A DNA stretch of 38,105 bases from Akkermansiaceae bacterium (GCA_015062055.1 SUVK01000022.1:1-38105), one strand, 5' to 3'; positions 8,739 to 17,649 are shown, counted from the first letter of the stretch. Translations and numbers: made by a program. The notes: generated by a model from the sequence alone, not told the origin.

Positions 8739-8868
8739 TTGAACAAGATTGCCCCAGCCGTGTCTTACTCTGCATAAGGACACGAAAGTGAGCCACGTTT
8801 TTTTCATGTAATTTCAGAGTTGATTGAGTTGTTAAAGCGGGCGATACCCCAACGGTATCGCTCGTTTT
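8739..8868 (+). ncRNA. Candidate structured RNA element B (paired with element A)
   Basis: Same layout as element A: TTGAAC (8739-8744), 19 bases, CTTACT (8764-8769), a CAC-GAAA-GTG hairpin, TTTTTCATGTAATT (8810-8823), and a terminator with GGGCGATACC (8839-8848) pairing with GGTATCGCTC (8854-8863), then TTTT. A GTGTC/GACAC pairing precedes the GAAA hairpin. It may act as the terminator of the thioredoxin gene, but the shared upstream parts suggest more than that. Confidence 0.5.
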
Positions 8869-8933
8869 CTCTCTAGCTTCTCCCCCCCCAAAAAAATGAA
8901 AGACGCTTGGTCACTATAGTTTAGCTCAAGAAA

Positions 8934-8964
8934 AACGGCTGTCCGCAAGATGGGGACAGCCGTT
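8934..8964 (-). terminator. guaA terminator
   Basis: AACGGCTGTCC (8934-8944) pairs perfectly with GGACAGCCGTT (8954-8964). On the minus strand the stem is followed by a T-run (TTTTTCTTG), which makes a classic intrinsic terminator just after the guaA stop. Confidence 0.85.
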
Positions 8965-8991
8965 AAAATTATCAAATGGATGTGGGGGAAA

Positions 8992-10515
8992 TTACTCCCA
9001 CTCGATGGATGCCGGGGGCTTGGTGCTGATATCGAAGAGCACGCGGTTGATACCCTTTACCTCGTTGAGGATGCGGTTGGAGGCCTCGCGCAGCAGGTCG
9101 TAGGGCAGCTGCACCCAGTCGGCGGTCATGGCGTCCTCCGACACGATGGCGCGCAGGTTGGTGGCAAATTCGTAGGAGCGCTCGTCGCCCTTAACACCGA
9201 CGGTTTTGACGGGAATAAGACCGGCATAGGCCTGCCAGCATTTATCGTACCAATTCCACTTACGAAGGGTGCCGATGAAGATGGCATCGCACTCGCGGAT
9301 GATGTCGAGGCGGTCTTTAGTAACCTCGCCGGGGCAGCGCACGGCCAAGCCGGGGCCGGGGAAGGGATGGCGCCACAAGATATCGTGAGAAATGCCCATG
9401 GAGGCACCCAGCTCTCGCACTTCGTCTTTGAAAAGGAAGGCGAGCGGCTCTATCACCTTGCCCTCCTCTTGCATTTTGAGCACGCGCTCCACACGGTTGT
9501 GGTGGGTTTTGATAACAGAGGCCTTGCTCTTGGCGTTGCTGGCGCTCTCGATAACGTCGGGATAAAGTGTACCCTGGGCCAGCATTTCGGCATCGCCCAC
9601 GGCATCCCAGAACACATCGATAAACAAGTTACCGATAATGCGACGCTTCTTCTCGGGGGCGGTTTCGCCGGCCAGAGCCTCCAAGAAACGGGCAGAGGCA
9701 TCTACGGTTTCTATCTCAACCCCCATGCGGGCAAAGTTGGCTTGCACCTCTTTAGCCTCGTCTTTGCGAAGCAGGCCATTGTCTACAAAGATGCAGCGCA
9801 CGTTGACACCGGCCTCGTGCAGCAATACGGCCAACACCGTGCTGTCTACACCGCCGGAGACACCGCAAACCACCTGTTTGTCGCCCACTTTGGCGCGGAT
9901 ATCTTCGATGAGCTCGCGCTTGAAGTCGCCGATATCGAATGGAGCCAGTTCTTTGGCGTGAGAAAGGAAGTTGCGCAGAATGGTGCGGCCCTCGTGGGAG
10001 TGCGTCACCTCGGGGTGGAACTGGATGCCGAACATGCTGTCGCCCCACTGCAGAGACACAGGCACGCCGTCGCTGTTGCGGGCAATAACCTTGCAGTTAT
10101 CTGCCAAGTGGTCTACGGTATCGGAGTGGCTCATCCACACCTGAGAAGAGGGGGACATATCGGCATACAAGCCCTCGAGTTTTTCGGGGATAAGGGCAGC
10201 GGGGCCGTACTCGCGCTTGTTGCTGCTGCGTACTGTACCACCGGTTTTGATGTTGAGCAGCTGCATGCCGTAGCATACGCCCAATATGGGCACATTAAAA
10301 GCCTTGAGCCACTCGAAGTCGATATCGGGGGCGTCGGGCTCGGAGGTACTGCGCGGGCCACCGGAGAGGATAATGGCTCCGGGCTCGCTGATCTCATGCA
10401 GGTCTTCCAAGGCATACAACTTGGCCAGGAAGCCCAGCTCACGCACACGGCGGACAATAAGCTGCGTGTACTGTGAGCCATAGTCAATTACGGCTACAAT
10501 GTGTTTCGGCGTCAT
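8992..10515 (-). CDS. guaA: GMP synthase (glutamine-hydrolysing)
   Basis: Converts XMP to GMP with ATP and glutamine. At 507 aa it is full length. The N-terminal class I glutamine amidotransferase has the nucleophile Cys81 in GVCYGMQ and the partners His167 and Glu169 in FHPEV. The ATP pyrophosphatase domain has the P-loop SGGVDS at 220-225. The C-terminal dimerisation domain ends in SIEWE, as the family does. A promoter with TTTTCA-17-TAGAAT lies about 45 bases upstream, and a strong terminator follows. A long reading frame on the opposite strand is a shadow of this gene. Confidence 0.98.
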   Translation of the reverse strand: MTPKHIVAVIDYGSQYTQLIVRRVRELGFLAKLYALEDLHEISEPGAIILSGGPRSTSEPDAPDIDFEWLKAFNVPILGVCYGMQLLNIKTGGTVRSSNKREYGPAALIPEKLEGLYADMSPSSQVWMSHSDTVDHLADNCKVIARNSDGVPVSLQWGDSMFGIQFHPEVTHSHEGRTILRNFLSHAKELAPFDIGDFKRELIEDIRAKVGDKQVVCGVSGGVDSTVLAVLLHEAGVNVRCIFVDNGLLRKDEAKEVQANFARMGVEIETVDASARFLEALAGETAPEKKRRIIGNLFIDVFWDAVGDAEMLAQGTLYPDVIESASNAKSKASVIKTHHNRVERVLKMQEEGKVIEPLAFLFKDEVRELGASMGISHDILWRHPFPGPGLAVRCPGEVTKDRLDIIRECDAIFIGTLRKWNWYDKCWQAYAGLIPVKTVGVKGDERSYEFATNLRAIVSEDAMTADWVQLPYDLLREASNRILNEVKGINRVLFDISTKPPASIEWE

Positions 10516-10558
10516 AAAATCAAAGGTGCTAACGTTTAATGCACGTTATGTCGGGGGT

Positions 10559-10587
10559 ATTCTAGCACAGCATATGACCTATGAAAA
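10559..10587 (-). promoter_or_regulatory. guaA promoter
   Basis: Minus strand TTTTCA (10587-10582), 17-base spacer, TAGAAT (10564-10559). The leader is about 35-40 bases. No guanine-type riboswitch is evident in it. Confidence 0.5.
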
Positions 10588-10626
10588 GCCTAAAATCGAA
10601 AATTTAAACCACAAAGATGATTTGAA

Positions 10627-11064
10627 TTAACAAGCCAGCGCCACACTACGCACCGAATCGCTGACATGTTTGAGTACCAGCCAGAGGGTATCTGCCGGCA
10701 TGAGCATGCCGTCAAAGCGGTCTGCCCACTCTACCAGCAATACGCTGCCGCTGCTCAGGTACTCATCCCACCCCATGCCGAGAGCTTCTTCTTCGCTCTT
10801 CATGCGGTAGAAGTCGAAATGCACGGCGGGCACGCGCCCATCCGCGTGCTCGTGCACGAGGGAGAATGTGGGGCTGGCTGCAGGGTTGCCGGCACCAAGC
10901 CCCTGCAAGATGCCCTGCACCAAATGCGTTTTACCGGCCCCCAAGTCGCCCACCAACCCCAGCACCTCGCCACCTTGCAAGGTAGCAGCTATTTTTTGTC
11001 CCAAGGCTACCATATCTGCCTCAGATTGCACCAAAACGGCCCCATTTTTGAAAATTTTATGCAT
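10627..11064 (-). CDS. tsaE: tRNA threonylcarbamoyladenosine biosynthesis ATPase TsaE
   Basis: Small P-loop ATPase that works with TsaB and TsaD to make t6A at position 37 of ANN-decoding tRNAs. It is 145 aa, normal for the family. Walker A GDLGAGKT is at 39-46. The family motifs NPAASPTFSLVHEH and VHFDFYRM follow, then the LVEWADR strand. The ATG at 11064 gives a normal N-terminus. It is divergent from rplU with about 110 bases between. tsaB and tsaD are not nearby. Confidence 0.94.
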   Translation of the reverse strand: MHKIFKNGAVLVQSEADMVALGQKIAATLQGGEVLGLVGDLGAGKTHLVQGILQGLGAGNPAASPTFSLVHEHADGRVPAVHFDFYRMKSEEEALGMGWDEYLSSGSVLLVEWADRFDGMLMPADTLWLVLKHVSDSVRSVALAC

Positions 11065-11101
11065 TATTTTGCAATTTTTTGAAAAATTTTTAATTTTAGA
11101 C

Positions 11102-11129
11102 TTGCCAAAAGGCTAGGCATGTATATAAT
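11102..11129 (+). promoter_or_regulatory. rplU-rpmA promoter and short structured leader
   Basis: TTGCCA (11102-11107), 16-base spacer, consensus TATAAT (11124-11129). The leader of roughly 40 bases contains a small hairpin, CCCGC-ATGA-GCGGG (11137-11150). A role for it in feedback by L21 would be inference only. Confidence 0.75.
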
Positions 11130-11174
11130 GTGCCAGCCCGCATGAGCGGGTGCAATCCTAAAATTCAGAAAATT

Positions 11175-11495
11175 ATGGCATACGCAGTTTTCACATCCGG
11201 CAGCAAGCAGTACCGAGTAACGGTAGGTGACGTGCTCACCGTAGACCGTATCTCCGGGCTGGTGAACGACGGCGAGACCACCTTCGACCAAGTTCTCTTG
11301 GTAGAGGATGGCGACGCAACGAAAGTAGGCACCCCCACGGTTGCCGGTGCAACAGTAACGGCCAAGGTTCTCGACGCAGAGGCTCGTGGCGCCAAGGGCA
11401 TCGCCTTTAAGTTCAAGCGCCGCAAGGGTTTCCACAAGAAGAAGGGTTTCCGCGCCGCTCTCACCAAGGTAGAGATTACCGCTATCAACGCCTGA
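11175..11495 (+). CDS. rplU: 50S ribosomal protein L21
   Basis: Structural 50S protein of 106 aa that binds 23S rRNA. The N-terminus MAYAVFTSGSKQYRV is the L21 signature, and the C-terminal FKRRKGFHKKKGFRA segment is the conserved basic rRNA-binding stretch. The ATG at 11175 is chosen because it gives the conserved N-terminus; the frame is open further upstream but across the promoter and leader. rpmA follows 34 bases later, the usual L21-L27 order. Confidence 0.98.
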   Translation: MAYAVFTSGSKQYRVTVGDVLTVDRISGLVNDGETTFDQVLLVEDGDATKVGTPTVAGATVTAKVLDAEARGAKGIAFKFKRRKGFHKKKGFRAALTKVEITAINA

Positions 11496-11529
11496 TTATT
11501 AACCACAAACCAATAGATTCTTACTAGTC

Positions 11530-11778
11530 ATGGCACATAAGAAAGGTCAAGGTTCCGTTCGTAACGGTCGCGATTCCCGCAGCAAGCGCCTCGGCGTGAA
11601 AAAATTCGGTGGGCAGTCCGTCATCGCCGGTAACATCATCGTACGTCAGCGTGGCACCAAGTTCCATCCCGGCAAGGGCGTGGGCATGGGTCGCGACTAC
11701 ACCATCTTCTCATTGGTTGACGGCCGCGTATTCTTCGATCGCGAGGGACGCCGCGTCAACGTAGCTCCCGAGGCATAA
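11530..11778 (+). CDS. rpmA: 50S ribosomal protein L27
   Basis: Ribosomal protein near the peptidyl-transferase centre, 82 aa. It starts [16 protein letters not shown] and continues with [11 protein letters not shown] and [12 protein letters not shown], all diagnostic. There is no N-terminal extension requiring proteolytic removal of the kind seen in Firmicutes. A strong terminator follows 31 bases after the stop. Confidence 0.98.
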   Translation: MAHKKGQGSVRNGRDSRSKRLGVKKFGGQSVIAGNIIVRQRGTKFHPGKGVGMGRDYTIFSLVDGRVFFDREGRRVNVAPEA

Positions 11779-11809
11779 GCCCTCACAAGCCACACGAAAT
11801 ATTCAAAGG

Positions 11810-11837
11810 AGCCGCTGCACCAAGCAGCGGCTTTTTT
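11810..11837 (+). terminator. rplU-rpmA terminator
   Basis: AGCCGCTGC (11810-11818), 5-base loop, GCAGCGGCT (11824-11832), then a run of T. A textbook intrinsic terminator. Confidence 0.93.
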
Positions 11838-11857
11838 GTCATGGATTGGCTATACAC

Positions 11858-11886
11858 TTGCCATTGTCAAACGGTTATGCTAGAAT
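11858..11886 (+). promoter_or_regulatory. Promoter of the paralogous lipoprotein pair, near-leaderless
   Basis: TTGCCA (11858-11863), 17-base spacer, TAGAAT (11881-11886). The ATG at 11897 is 10 bases on. An earlier ATG at 11885 overlaps the -10 box and cannot be transcribed from this promoter. Confidence 0.75.
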
Positions 11887-11896
11887 GCGCGCCCGC

Positions 11897-12688
11897 ATGA
11901 AGACCGCAGCCAAGAAAATCGCCACGTATACGGCAATAGGCACGGCAGCCGCACTCGGACTGAGCAGCTGCTACCCGCCCCAAATTTCCTATGTAGACAC
12001 CCCGCTGGTGGTGGAGCGCCGAGCAACGCTGCACGAAAATCTTCTCAACATGCTGCCTGAAGACGTGAGGTGCTTACCCGAAGCGCAACAAGAGGCCCGC
12101 TGGGTGGCAGATACAGCTTACAAAGCAGGTGCAGCCATAGCACGGCTCTACGACTCGAATTTTCCCGGTTGGGCAGGCAATTATTTAGTCAACTCGCGTC
12201 TGCAAGACCGCGGATTGTGCTGGCACTACCAGCACGACATGTACCGCGAGCTGCGCCGCCGACCGTTGCAATATTTCAGAATCGGGTGCTGCGGGCGCGA
12301 CATCGGCACACGCCGAGAGCATAATTGCGTATTTGTAACCCCCAAGCACACAGGGTGGCCACACGCTTGGGTGCTGGATCCCTGGCCGTGGAACGGCCGT
12401 TTACAGGCGTTCAACGCATGGGATTTAAACCCCGATCAATGGAAACCCCGAGAAAACATCACCGCCTATTTGGCGCAGATATACACCGAGGGGCACCAAT
12501 ACCCCATGGAGCACTGGGTGAGTATTCAAAACAAGAGAAAATGGTACGAGTTTTCCATCTTGGGGCTATCCTCTCCCTACAGCGACATTTGGTGGCCCGA
12601 GACGTGGTTTACCCCGCAATACCGCAGCATGATGGACAACATCATCGAGGGGCACCAACAACACCCCAACTCACCCATCAATTATTGA
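11897..12688 (+). CDS. Lipoprotein with conserved Cys-His-Asp residues, unknown function (copy 1)
   Basis: A 263-aa lipoprotein whose signal peptide ends in the lipobox LSSC (Cys25). The start at 11897 follows from the promoter position. It is a clear paralogue of the next gene. Shared blocks are RGLCWHYQHDMYRELRR, an IGCC segment, REHNCVF, and a VLDPW / ILDAW block. The order Cys, then His in a hydrophobic strand, then Asp-containing LDxW, resembles the triad layout of transglutaminase/papain-like enzymes. That is inference from pattern, not a recognised family. It ends 3 bases before copy 2, so the pair is an operon. Confidence 0.7.
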   Translation: MKTAAKKIATYTAIGTAAALGLSSCYPPQISYVDTPLVVERRATLHENLLNMLPEDVRCLPEAQQEARWVADTAYKAGAAIARLYDSNFPGWAGNYLVNSRLQDRGLCWHYQHDMYRELRRRPLQYFRIGCCGRDIGTRREHNCVFVTPKHTGWPHAWVLDPWPWNGRLQAFNAWDLNPDQWKPRENITAYLAQIYTEGHQYPMEHWVSIQNKRKWYEFSILGLSSPYSDIWWPETWFTPQYRSMMDNIIEGHQQHPNSPINY

Positions 12689-12691
12689 TAC

Positions 12692-13450
12692 ATGCGCCGC
12701 ATTATCTTTGCCATCTTGGCAGCTGCTGCTGCCCTGCCCTCTTGCCAAACACCCCCGCCCATAGGCTATGCCGATTTGCCGGAGGTAATAGAAGAGCGCC
12801 GAGAACTCAGGGATGAGCTCATCCGGCTTTTACCCGAAGCGCAAAGAGCACTGCCCGAGGCACGGGCAGAGGCACAAATGTTGGCTGATACCTCCTACAA
12901 AGCCGCTGCAGCCATAGGTCGAATCAACAAACCGCGCCGCTGGCCTTCATGGCGCAATAATAGGTTGGTCAACAACTTAGAAGAAGACGCCCTGGAGCGC
13001 GGACTCTGCTGGCATTACCAGCACGACATGTACCGCGAGCTGCGCCGCAAGCCACTCCATTTCTTTGAAATAGGCTGCTGTGTTTACAAACGCGAAACCG
13101 GCAGAGAACACAACTGTGTCTACCTGAAGGCTGTAGACGCCTCTTGGCCCGACGGCGTTATACTCGATGCTTGGAAAGGGGCAGGCCGCCTCACCTACAC
13201 GACAAAAGACGATATTGATACCGACAACTGGGCAGACCGCGCCGACACCACCGAATGGCTGGATGCCGTTTACCCCGTAGGACACCGCTACCCCATCGAA
13301 CACTGGGCCACCGTGCGCTCCGATGAGGATTGGAATGAACACATCCCCTCATACGACATCACCGGTCAACACACCAAACAGGGCAAACGCATGATGGAAA
13401 ACATGCGAAAGGGCCTTAAAGAACGCAACGGCAACCCCGTTCCGTATTGA
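12692..13450 (+). CDS. Lipoprotein with conserved Cys-His-Asp residues, unknown function (copy 2)
   Basis: A 252-aa paralogue of the preceding gene, with a short signal peptide and lipobox LPSC (Cys18). It keeps the LPEAQxxLPEA helix, the block ERGLCWHYQHDMYRELRRKP, the IGCC pair, REHNCVYL and ILDAWKGAGRL, and the late HRYPIEHW motif. Residues unchanged in both copies are therefore good candidates for an active site: the Cys of GLCWHY, the His of EHNC and the Asp of LDxW. The C-terminal thirds have diverged: copy 1 has a Trp-rich tail and copy 2 a charged one. No neighbour suggests the substrate. Confidence 0.7.
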   Translation: MRRIIFAILAAAAALPSCQTPPPIGYADLPEVIEERRELRDELIRLLPEAQRALPEARAEAQMLADTSYKAAAAIGRINKPRRWPSWRNNRLVNNLEEDALERGLCWHYQHDMYRELRRKPLHFFEIGCCVYKRETGREHNCVYLKAVDASWPDGVILDAWKGAGRLTYTTKDDIDTDNWADRADTTEWLDAVYPVGHRYPIEHWATVRSDEDWNEHIPSYDITGQHTKQGKRMMENMRKGLKERNGNPVPY

Positions 13451-13643
13451 TGTTGCGCGCATAAGACCAACAACCATCGTATTACCTCAAAAAAAACAGT
13501 CACCGAAACTTTAGCGAATAATTAGCTCAAAAGCAAGGCCAAATCACCATTTTTCCGGGGCGCACCTCAATCGGTGCTCTTATTTGTTTATCGGGAAGAT
13601 TTTTCTTGAAATATGTAGCGGTATTGTATAGCATGAGAGGGAT

Positions 13644-14084
13644 ATGAAGCCATTAGCCTATACCATCGCCATTATGCTCGGCAGCATACCGTGCATGGCA
13701 ACCCCGGCCGAAGATGCCACACGCCCCGTAACCTTCGAAGAGTTGGAAGCAGCAGGCTTTGATGTACCTTTTTATTTTACGGATAAAGTTAAACTGACGA
13801 AAGGGCTGTTGCAGCAGGCCCAAGCAGAGATAGCCGCCCAACAACGCATCAATGAGCTGTTGGCGGGTGTGCATGACCGCGCAAGTGCCGATGCCGCAGC
13901 CATTGAGATTAAGCAATTGCGCGCTGTTTTCACCGTAGGTGAGCAGGCAGACATACTTGCCCTGTTCATACTGGAGTGCTACCCCGCAGCCGTCAACATG
14001 GTATACGCCTACGAAGATTTGAAACTCAAAGTAAAAGAAGCGACTTACCACGGCTCCGCCGCCCTTGAGGAAATTCTGCAATAG
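13644..14084 (+). CDS. Small secreted protein, unknown
   Basis: A 146-aa protein with a Sec signal peptide (MKPLAYTIAIMLGSIPCMA, cleavage near ATPAED). The mature part is mostly helical and Ala/Glu-rich, without Cys pairs or a recognisable catalytic motif. AGAGGG sits 2 bases before the ATG (one of the few good Shine-Dalgarno matches here), and a TATAGC -10 (13627-13632) lies 11 bases upstream. I do not recognise the family. Confidence 0.6.
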   Translation: MKPLAYTIAIMLGSIPCMATPAEDATRPVTFEELEAAGFDVPFYFTDKVKLTKGLLQQAQAEIAAQQRINELLAGVHDRASADAAAIEIKQLRAVFTVGEQADILALFILECYPAAVNMVYAYEDLKLKVKEATYHGSAALEEILQ

Positions 14085-14138
14085 CTTTTCTATACCGGTT
14101 TTGACGGAATAGCGCGAAACCAGGGAAAAATTAAAAAC

Positions 14139-14167
14139 TTGACAGCTTGAGGGTTAGAGCGTATAAT
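14139..14167 (+). promoter_or_regulatory. Promoter of the NSS transporter operon
   Basis: Perfect consensus: TTGACA (14139-14144), 17-base spacer, TATAAT (14162-14167), then 14 bases to the GTG at 14182. The leader is under about 10 bases. Confidence 0.9.
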
Positions 14168-14181
14168 GCCGCTTCTTAACC

Positions 14182-15936
14182 GTGAGCAGTAACGTAAAAT
14201 CAGAGAATTGGAGCAGTAACCTAGGCGTGGTGCTGGCCGTAGCGGGCAGTGCCATCGGCTTCGGCAATTTCTTACGCTTTCCAGGGCTGGCAGCACAATA
14301 CGGCGGCGGGGCGTTCATGATTGCGTATTTTTGTGCCTTTTTGTTAATGGGCATACCGCTCAGCTGGGTAGAGTGGAGCATAGGACGCAAAGGCGGCAGA
14401 TTAAACGGGCACAGTGCAGCCTCTATCTTTTATCTTATCTCGCGCTCGCGGTACTGGAAGTATCTGGGGCTGGCCGGGGTAGTCATACCGTTGTGCATTG
14501 CCATGTATTACATAGCGCTGGAGGGCTGGACCCTGGGCTATGCTTGGCACACGGCCATGGGCGATTTGGATTTTAACAACTCGAAAGAATACGGCGAGTT
14601 TTTCTCTGACTTTACCGGTGCACAACAAGACGGGGCTGTATTTTTCAGCGGAGAGAGCACGTTGCTGCTCTTTTTCGGGGTAGCCCTGTTGGCTAATTTC
14701 TATTTATTGTACAAGGGGGTAAGCAAAGGTATAGAATGGTTCAGCAAAATCAGCATGCCTATATTGCTGATTACAGCTATTATTGTGCTTATCAGGGTAT
14801 TGACAATGGGCACTCCCAACGACGCCTACCCCGACCGCAACGTGAGCCAGGGGTTGGGCTATATGTGGAATCCCGATAAAGTGATTTTGGTAGACACCAC
14901 TACCATTAACGAGAATACTAACGAAGCACAGGTGCTCGATATGGTACCGGCCGGTGCCGGCCCGGCCGAGCAAGCATCCCAAATAACCCGGTTGCAAGAG
15001 CAATACCCGCAGGCCAAAATAGAGCGCCGAGAAATTTCGCTGTGGGAGGGGCTTTGCAACCCCGAGTTGTGGATTGCTGCTGCGGGGCAGATATTCTATT
15101 CACTCTCCATCGGTTACGGCATAGTGTGCACTTATGCCAGCTACGTGAAGAGAGGCAACGATATCGCCTTGGGCTCCCTCACCGCCAATGCGGCAAACGA
15201 GGTAGCAGAGGTAGGATTGGCAGGCATGATGATTATACCCGCAGCGGTTTCGCTGTTGGGGGTGGCAGCCGCGGCAGGCGCCGGCACTTTCGGGCTGGGG
15301 TTCAATGTCTTGCCACAGGTATTCAACAGCATGCCGGGCGGTGCATTTTTCGGCACTTTATTCTTCGTATTGCTGTCTATAGGCGCCATCACCAGTGCTA
15401 TCTCCATTTTGCAACCGGCCGTGGCTTATGTAGAAGAGTTTTGGAGCCTTCGGCGCGTACAAAGCGTATGCTTGGTAGCGCTTATGCTTGCGGTAGGCAC
15501 GCTGATTGTCATCTGGTATACGGGCAACGGCCTGCTGGCATTAGATACGCTTGATTTCTGGGTAGGCACCATGAGTCTTTACATTAGCTCGGCGCTCTTT
15601 TTGTTCATGTTCCGCAATGTGTGGGGTACCGCCAACGGCTTGGCAGAGCTGCGCAGCGGGGCAGCCATACCCATAGGGCGCAACATAGCTATTCTCATCA
15701 ATTGGGTGACCCCCTGCATTATGATTATCATCTTCGGTTCATGGGTCTTCCAAAATCTTTTCGTGAAACAAAGCCGGCACATCACCAATATCATCGAGGG
15801 CAAAGCCGGTGCCATCTTCCCGTTGGTGTGGGTGGTATTGGTTACGCTCTTCTTCTGTTTCATTGCCCGCACCTCTCGCCGATTCAAACACGGCGAAAAT
15901 CTGGAGACCAAATACGACCGCGAACCCTTCTCGTAA
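14182..15936 (+). CDS. Sodium-dependent NSS (SLC6-type) transporter, copy 1
   Basis: LeuT-fold Na+-coupled amino-acid-type symporter, 584 aa. The N-terminus WSSNLGVVLAVAGSAIGFGN followed by FLRFPGLAAQYGGGAF is the NSS TM1 signature with its unwound substrate/Na+ region. About 11-12 membrane helices follow, with TM6 region residues in the FYSLSIGYGIVCTYASY stretch. The GTG start at 14182 fits the promoter. It is followed 6 bases later by a close paralogue, so the two are tandem duplicates that have diverged mainly in the large loop around residues 240-290. The substrate cannot be read from sequence. Confidence 0.92.
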   Translation: MSSNVKSENWSSNLGVVLAVAGSAIGFGNFLRFPGLAAQYGGGAFMIAYFCAFLLMGIPLSWVEWSIGRKGGRLNGHSAASIFYLISRSRYWKYLGLAGVVIPLCIAMYYIALEGWTLGYAWHTAMGDLDFNNSKEYGEFFSDFTGAQQDGAVFFSGESTLLLFFGVALLANFYLLYKGVSKGIEWFSKISMPILLITAIIVLIRVLTMGTPNDAYPDRNVSQGLGYMWNPDKVILVDTTTINENTNEAQVLDMVPAGAGPAEQASQITRLQEQYPQAKIERREISLWEGLCNPELWIAAAGQIFYSLSIGYGIVCTYASYVKRGNDIALGSLTANAANEVAEVGLAGMMIIPAAVSLLGVAAAAGAGTFGLGFNVLPQVFNSMPGGAFFGTLFFVLLSIGAITSAISILQPAVAYVEEFWSLRRVQSVCLVALMLAVGTLIVIWYTGNGLLALDTLDFWVGTMSLYISSALFLFMFRNVWGTANGLAELRSGAAIPIGRNIAILINWVTPCIMIIIFGSWVFQNLFVKQSRHITNIIEGKAGAIFPLVWVVLVTLFFCFIARTSRRFKHGENLETKYDREPFS

Positions 15937-15942
15937 TACCCG

Positions 15943-17643
15943 GTGTCAGAAAAACAAAAATCAGAGAGTTGGAACAGCAACCTCGGTGTCATGCTGGCCG
16001 TGGCCGGCAGCGCTGTGGGGTTCGGTAACTTTTTGCGATTTCCCGGGCTCGCGGCCCAATACGGTGGCGGGGCCTTCATGATTGCCTATTTCATTGCCTT
16101 TCTGCTGCTGGGGATTCCCATCAGCTGGGTAGAATGGAGCATAGGCCGCCGCGGCGGCTTGTTGGGAGGGCACAGCACGGCTGCCATTTTCTACCGCATC
16201 TCGGGCTCGCGCGCGTGGAAGTACTTGGGCATTGCCGGTGTACTGGCCCCCTTGACCGTGTGCATGTACTACATTTATCTGGAGGCGTGGACGCTTGGCT
16301 ACGCATGGCACACCGCCACGGGCGAGCTCAGCCTGGCCCATGCGGCACAATACGGGCAATTTTTCGATGAATACACCGGCACAGCCGGCAACGGCAGTGT
16401 ATTCACCGGGCAAACCAACACACTCATCTTTTTTGCCATTGTACTGGTACTCAATTTTTATCTTATTTATCGGGGCGTCAGCAGGGGTATAGAATGGTTC
16501 TGCAAATGGAGCATGCCCGTGCTATTGCTCACCTGCATCATTGTACTGGTACGCGTGCTGACCATAGGCACCCCCGATGCCGCCTACCCGCACCGCAACA
16601 TCAACGAGGGGCTCGGCTACATGTGGAACCCCGATAAAGTCGTGCTGGTAAATGCAGCCGATGGTCAAACGCTCGACTTGGTGCCCGCCTCTGCCACGCC
16701 CGAGCAAAAAGCGCAACAAATAACCACCCTGCAAGCAGCCAACCCCGGCATACAGATAAAAGAAAAACGCATCAGCCTGTGGCAGGGACTACTCAACCCG
16801 GATTTGTGGTTGGCAGCAGCAGGGCAAGTCTTCTTCTCGCTCTCCGTGGGGTTCGGTACCGTTTGCACCTATGCCAGTTATGTGCGGCGCAACAAAGATG
16901 TGGCCTTGGGCTCCCTTACCGCCAACATGGCCAATGCCGCCACCGAGATCGGGTTGGCCGGCATGATGGTTATACCCGCAGCCGTCGGTTTTTTGGGAGT
17001 CGCGGCAGCAGCCACCAGCAACATATTCGGGCTGGGCTTCAACACACTACCGCAAGTTTTCAACAGCATGCCCGGCGGCCAGTTCTTCGGCACGCTCTTC
17101 TTCTTCCTGCTCTTTATAGCAGCCATTACCAGCGCCATCTCGATGCTGCAACCCGGGGTAGCCTTTTTAGAAGAGTTTTGGGGGCTCAAGCGCGTGCAGA
17201 GCATATCTCTGCTCGGCTTCATCTTGGGGTGTGGCACGCTGTTGGTCATTTGGTTTACACAAGACCTGATTGCCTTAGACACGATGGATTTCTGGTTCGG
17301 CAACCTCAGTCTCTACCTCACCACCGGGCTTTATCTATATCTATTCTGCGTGGTGTGGGGCCCCCATAAAGGCTTGGCCGAGCTACGCCGCGGCTCGTGC
17401 CTGTTGCTTCCGCGCCCGGTGGCCTTCATCATCACATGGGTTACCCCTGCCCTCATGCTCACCATCTTTGTATCATGGGCCTACAAATCACTCTTCATTG
17501 AGCATAATCATCACATCGCCAATCTCATCGCCATGAAACCCGGTGCCGTCTTCCCCTTGGTATGGATTGTACTGGTAGGCCTTTTCATGGCCTTTGTTAT
17601 TCGCACTTCACCCAGTTTCCACAAAACCCATAAACCCGATTAA
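15943..17643 (+). CDS. Sodium-dependent NSS (SLC6-type) transporter, copy 2
   Basis: A 566-aa paralogue of the preceding gene with the same TM1 signature (SNLGVMLAVAGSAVGFGN) and the same FSLSVGFGTVCTYASY region. It starts at a GTG 6 bases after the stop of copy 1, so it is translated from the same mRNA. A 41-codon gene follows 6 bases after its stop and resembles the MetS small subunits that accompany some bacterial NSS carriers (MetP/MetS type), which supports a methionine/alanine-like amino-acid substrate as inference. Only one small subunit is present for two carriers. Confidence 0.92.
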   Translation: MSEKQKSESWNSNLGVMLAVAGSAVGFGNFLRFPGLAAQYGGGAFMIAYFIAFLLLGIPISWVEWSIGRRGGLLGGHSTAAIFYRISGSRAWKYLGIAGVLAPLTVCMYYIYLEAWTLGYAWHTATGELSLAHAAQYGQFFDEYTGTAGNGSVFTGQTNTLIFFAIVLVLNFYLIYRGVSRGIEWFCKWSMPVLLLTCIIVLVRVLTIGTPDAAYPHRNINEGLGYMWNPDKVVLVNAADGQTLDLVPASATPEQKAQQITTLQAANPGIQIKEKRISLWQGLLNPDLWLAAAGQVFFSLSVGFGTVCTYASYVRRNKDVALGSLTANMANAATEIGLAGMMVIPAAVGFLGVAAAATSNIFGLGFNTLPQVFNSMPGGQFFGTLFFFLLFIAAITSAISMLQPGVAFLEEFWGLKRVQSISLLGFILGCGTLLVIWFTQDLIALDTMDFWFGNLSLYLTTGLYLYLFCVVWGPHKGLAELRRGSCLLLPRPVAFIITWVTPALMLTIFVSWAYKSLFIEHNHHIANLIAMKPGAVFPLVWIVLVGLFMAFVIRTSPSFHKTHKPD

Positions 17644-17649
17644 ACCGAC

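Noticed and set aside
8950..10476. Long open frame antisense to guaA on the plus strand
   Set aside because: It mirrors guaA exactly, has no family resemblance, and guaA on the other strand is full length with all motifs.
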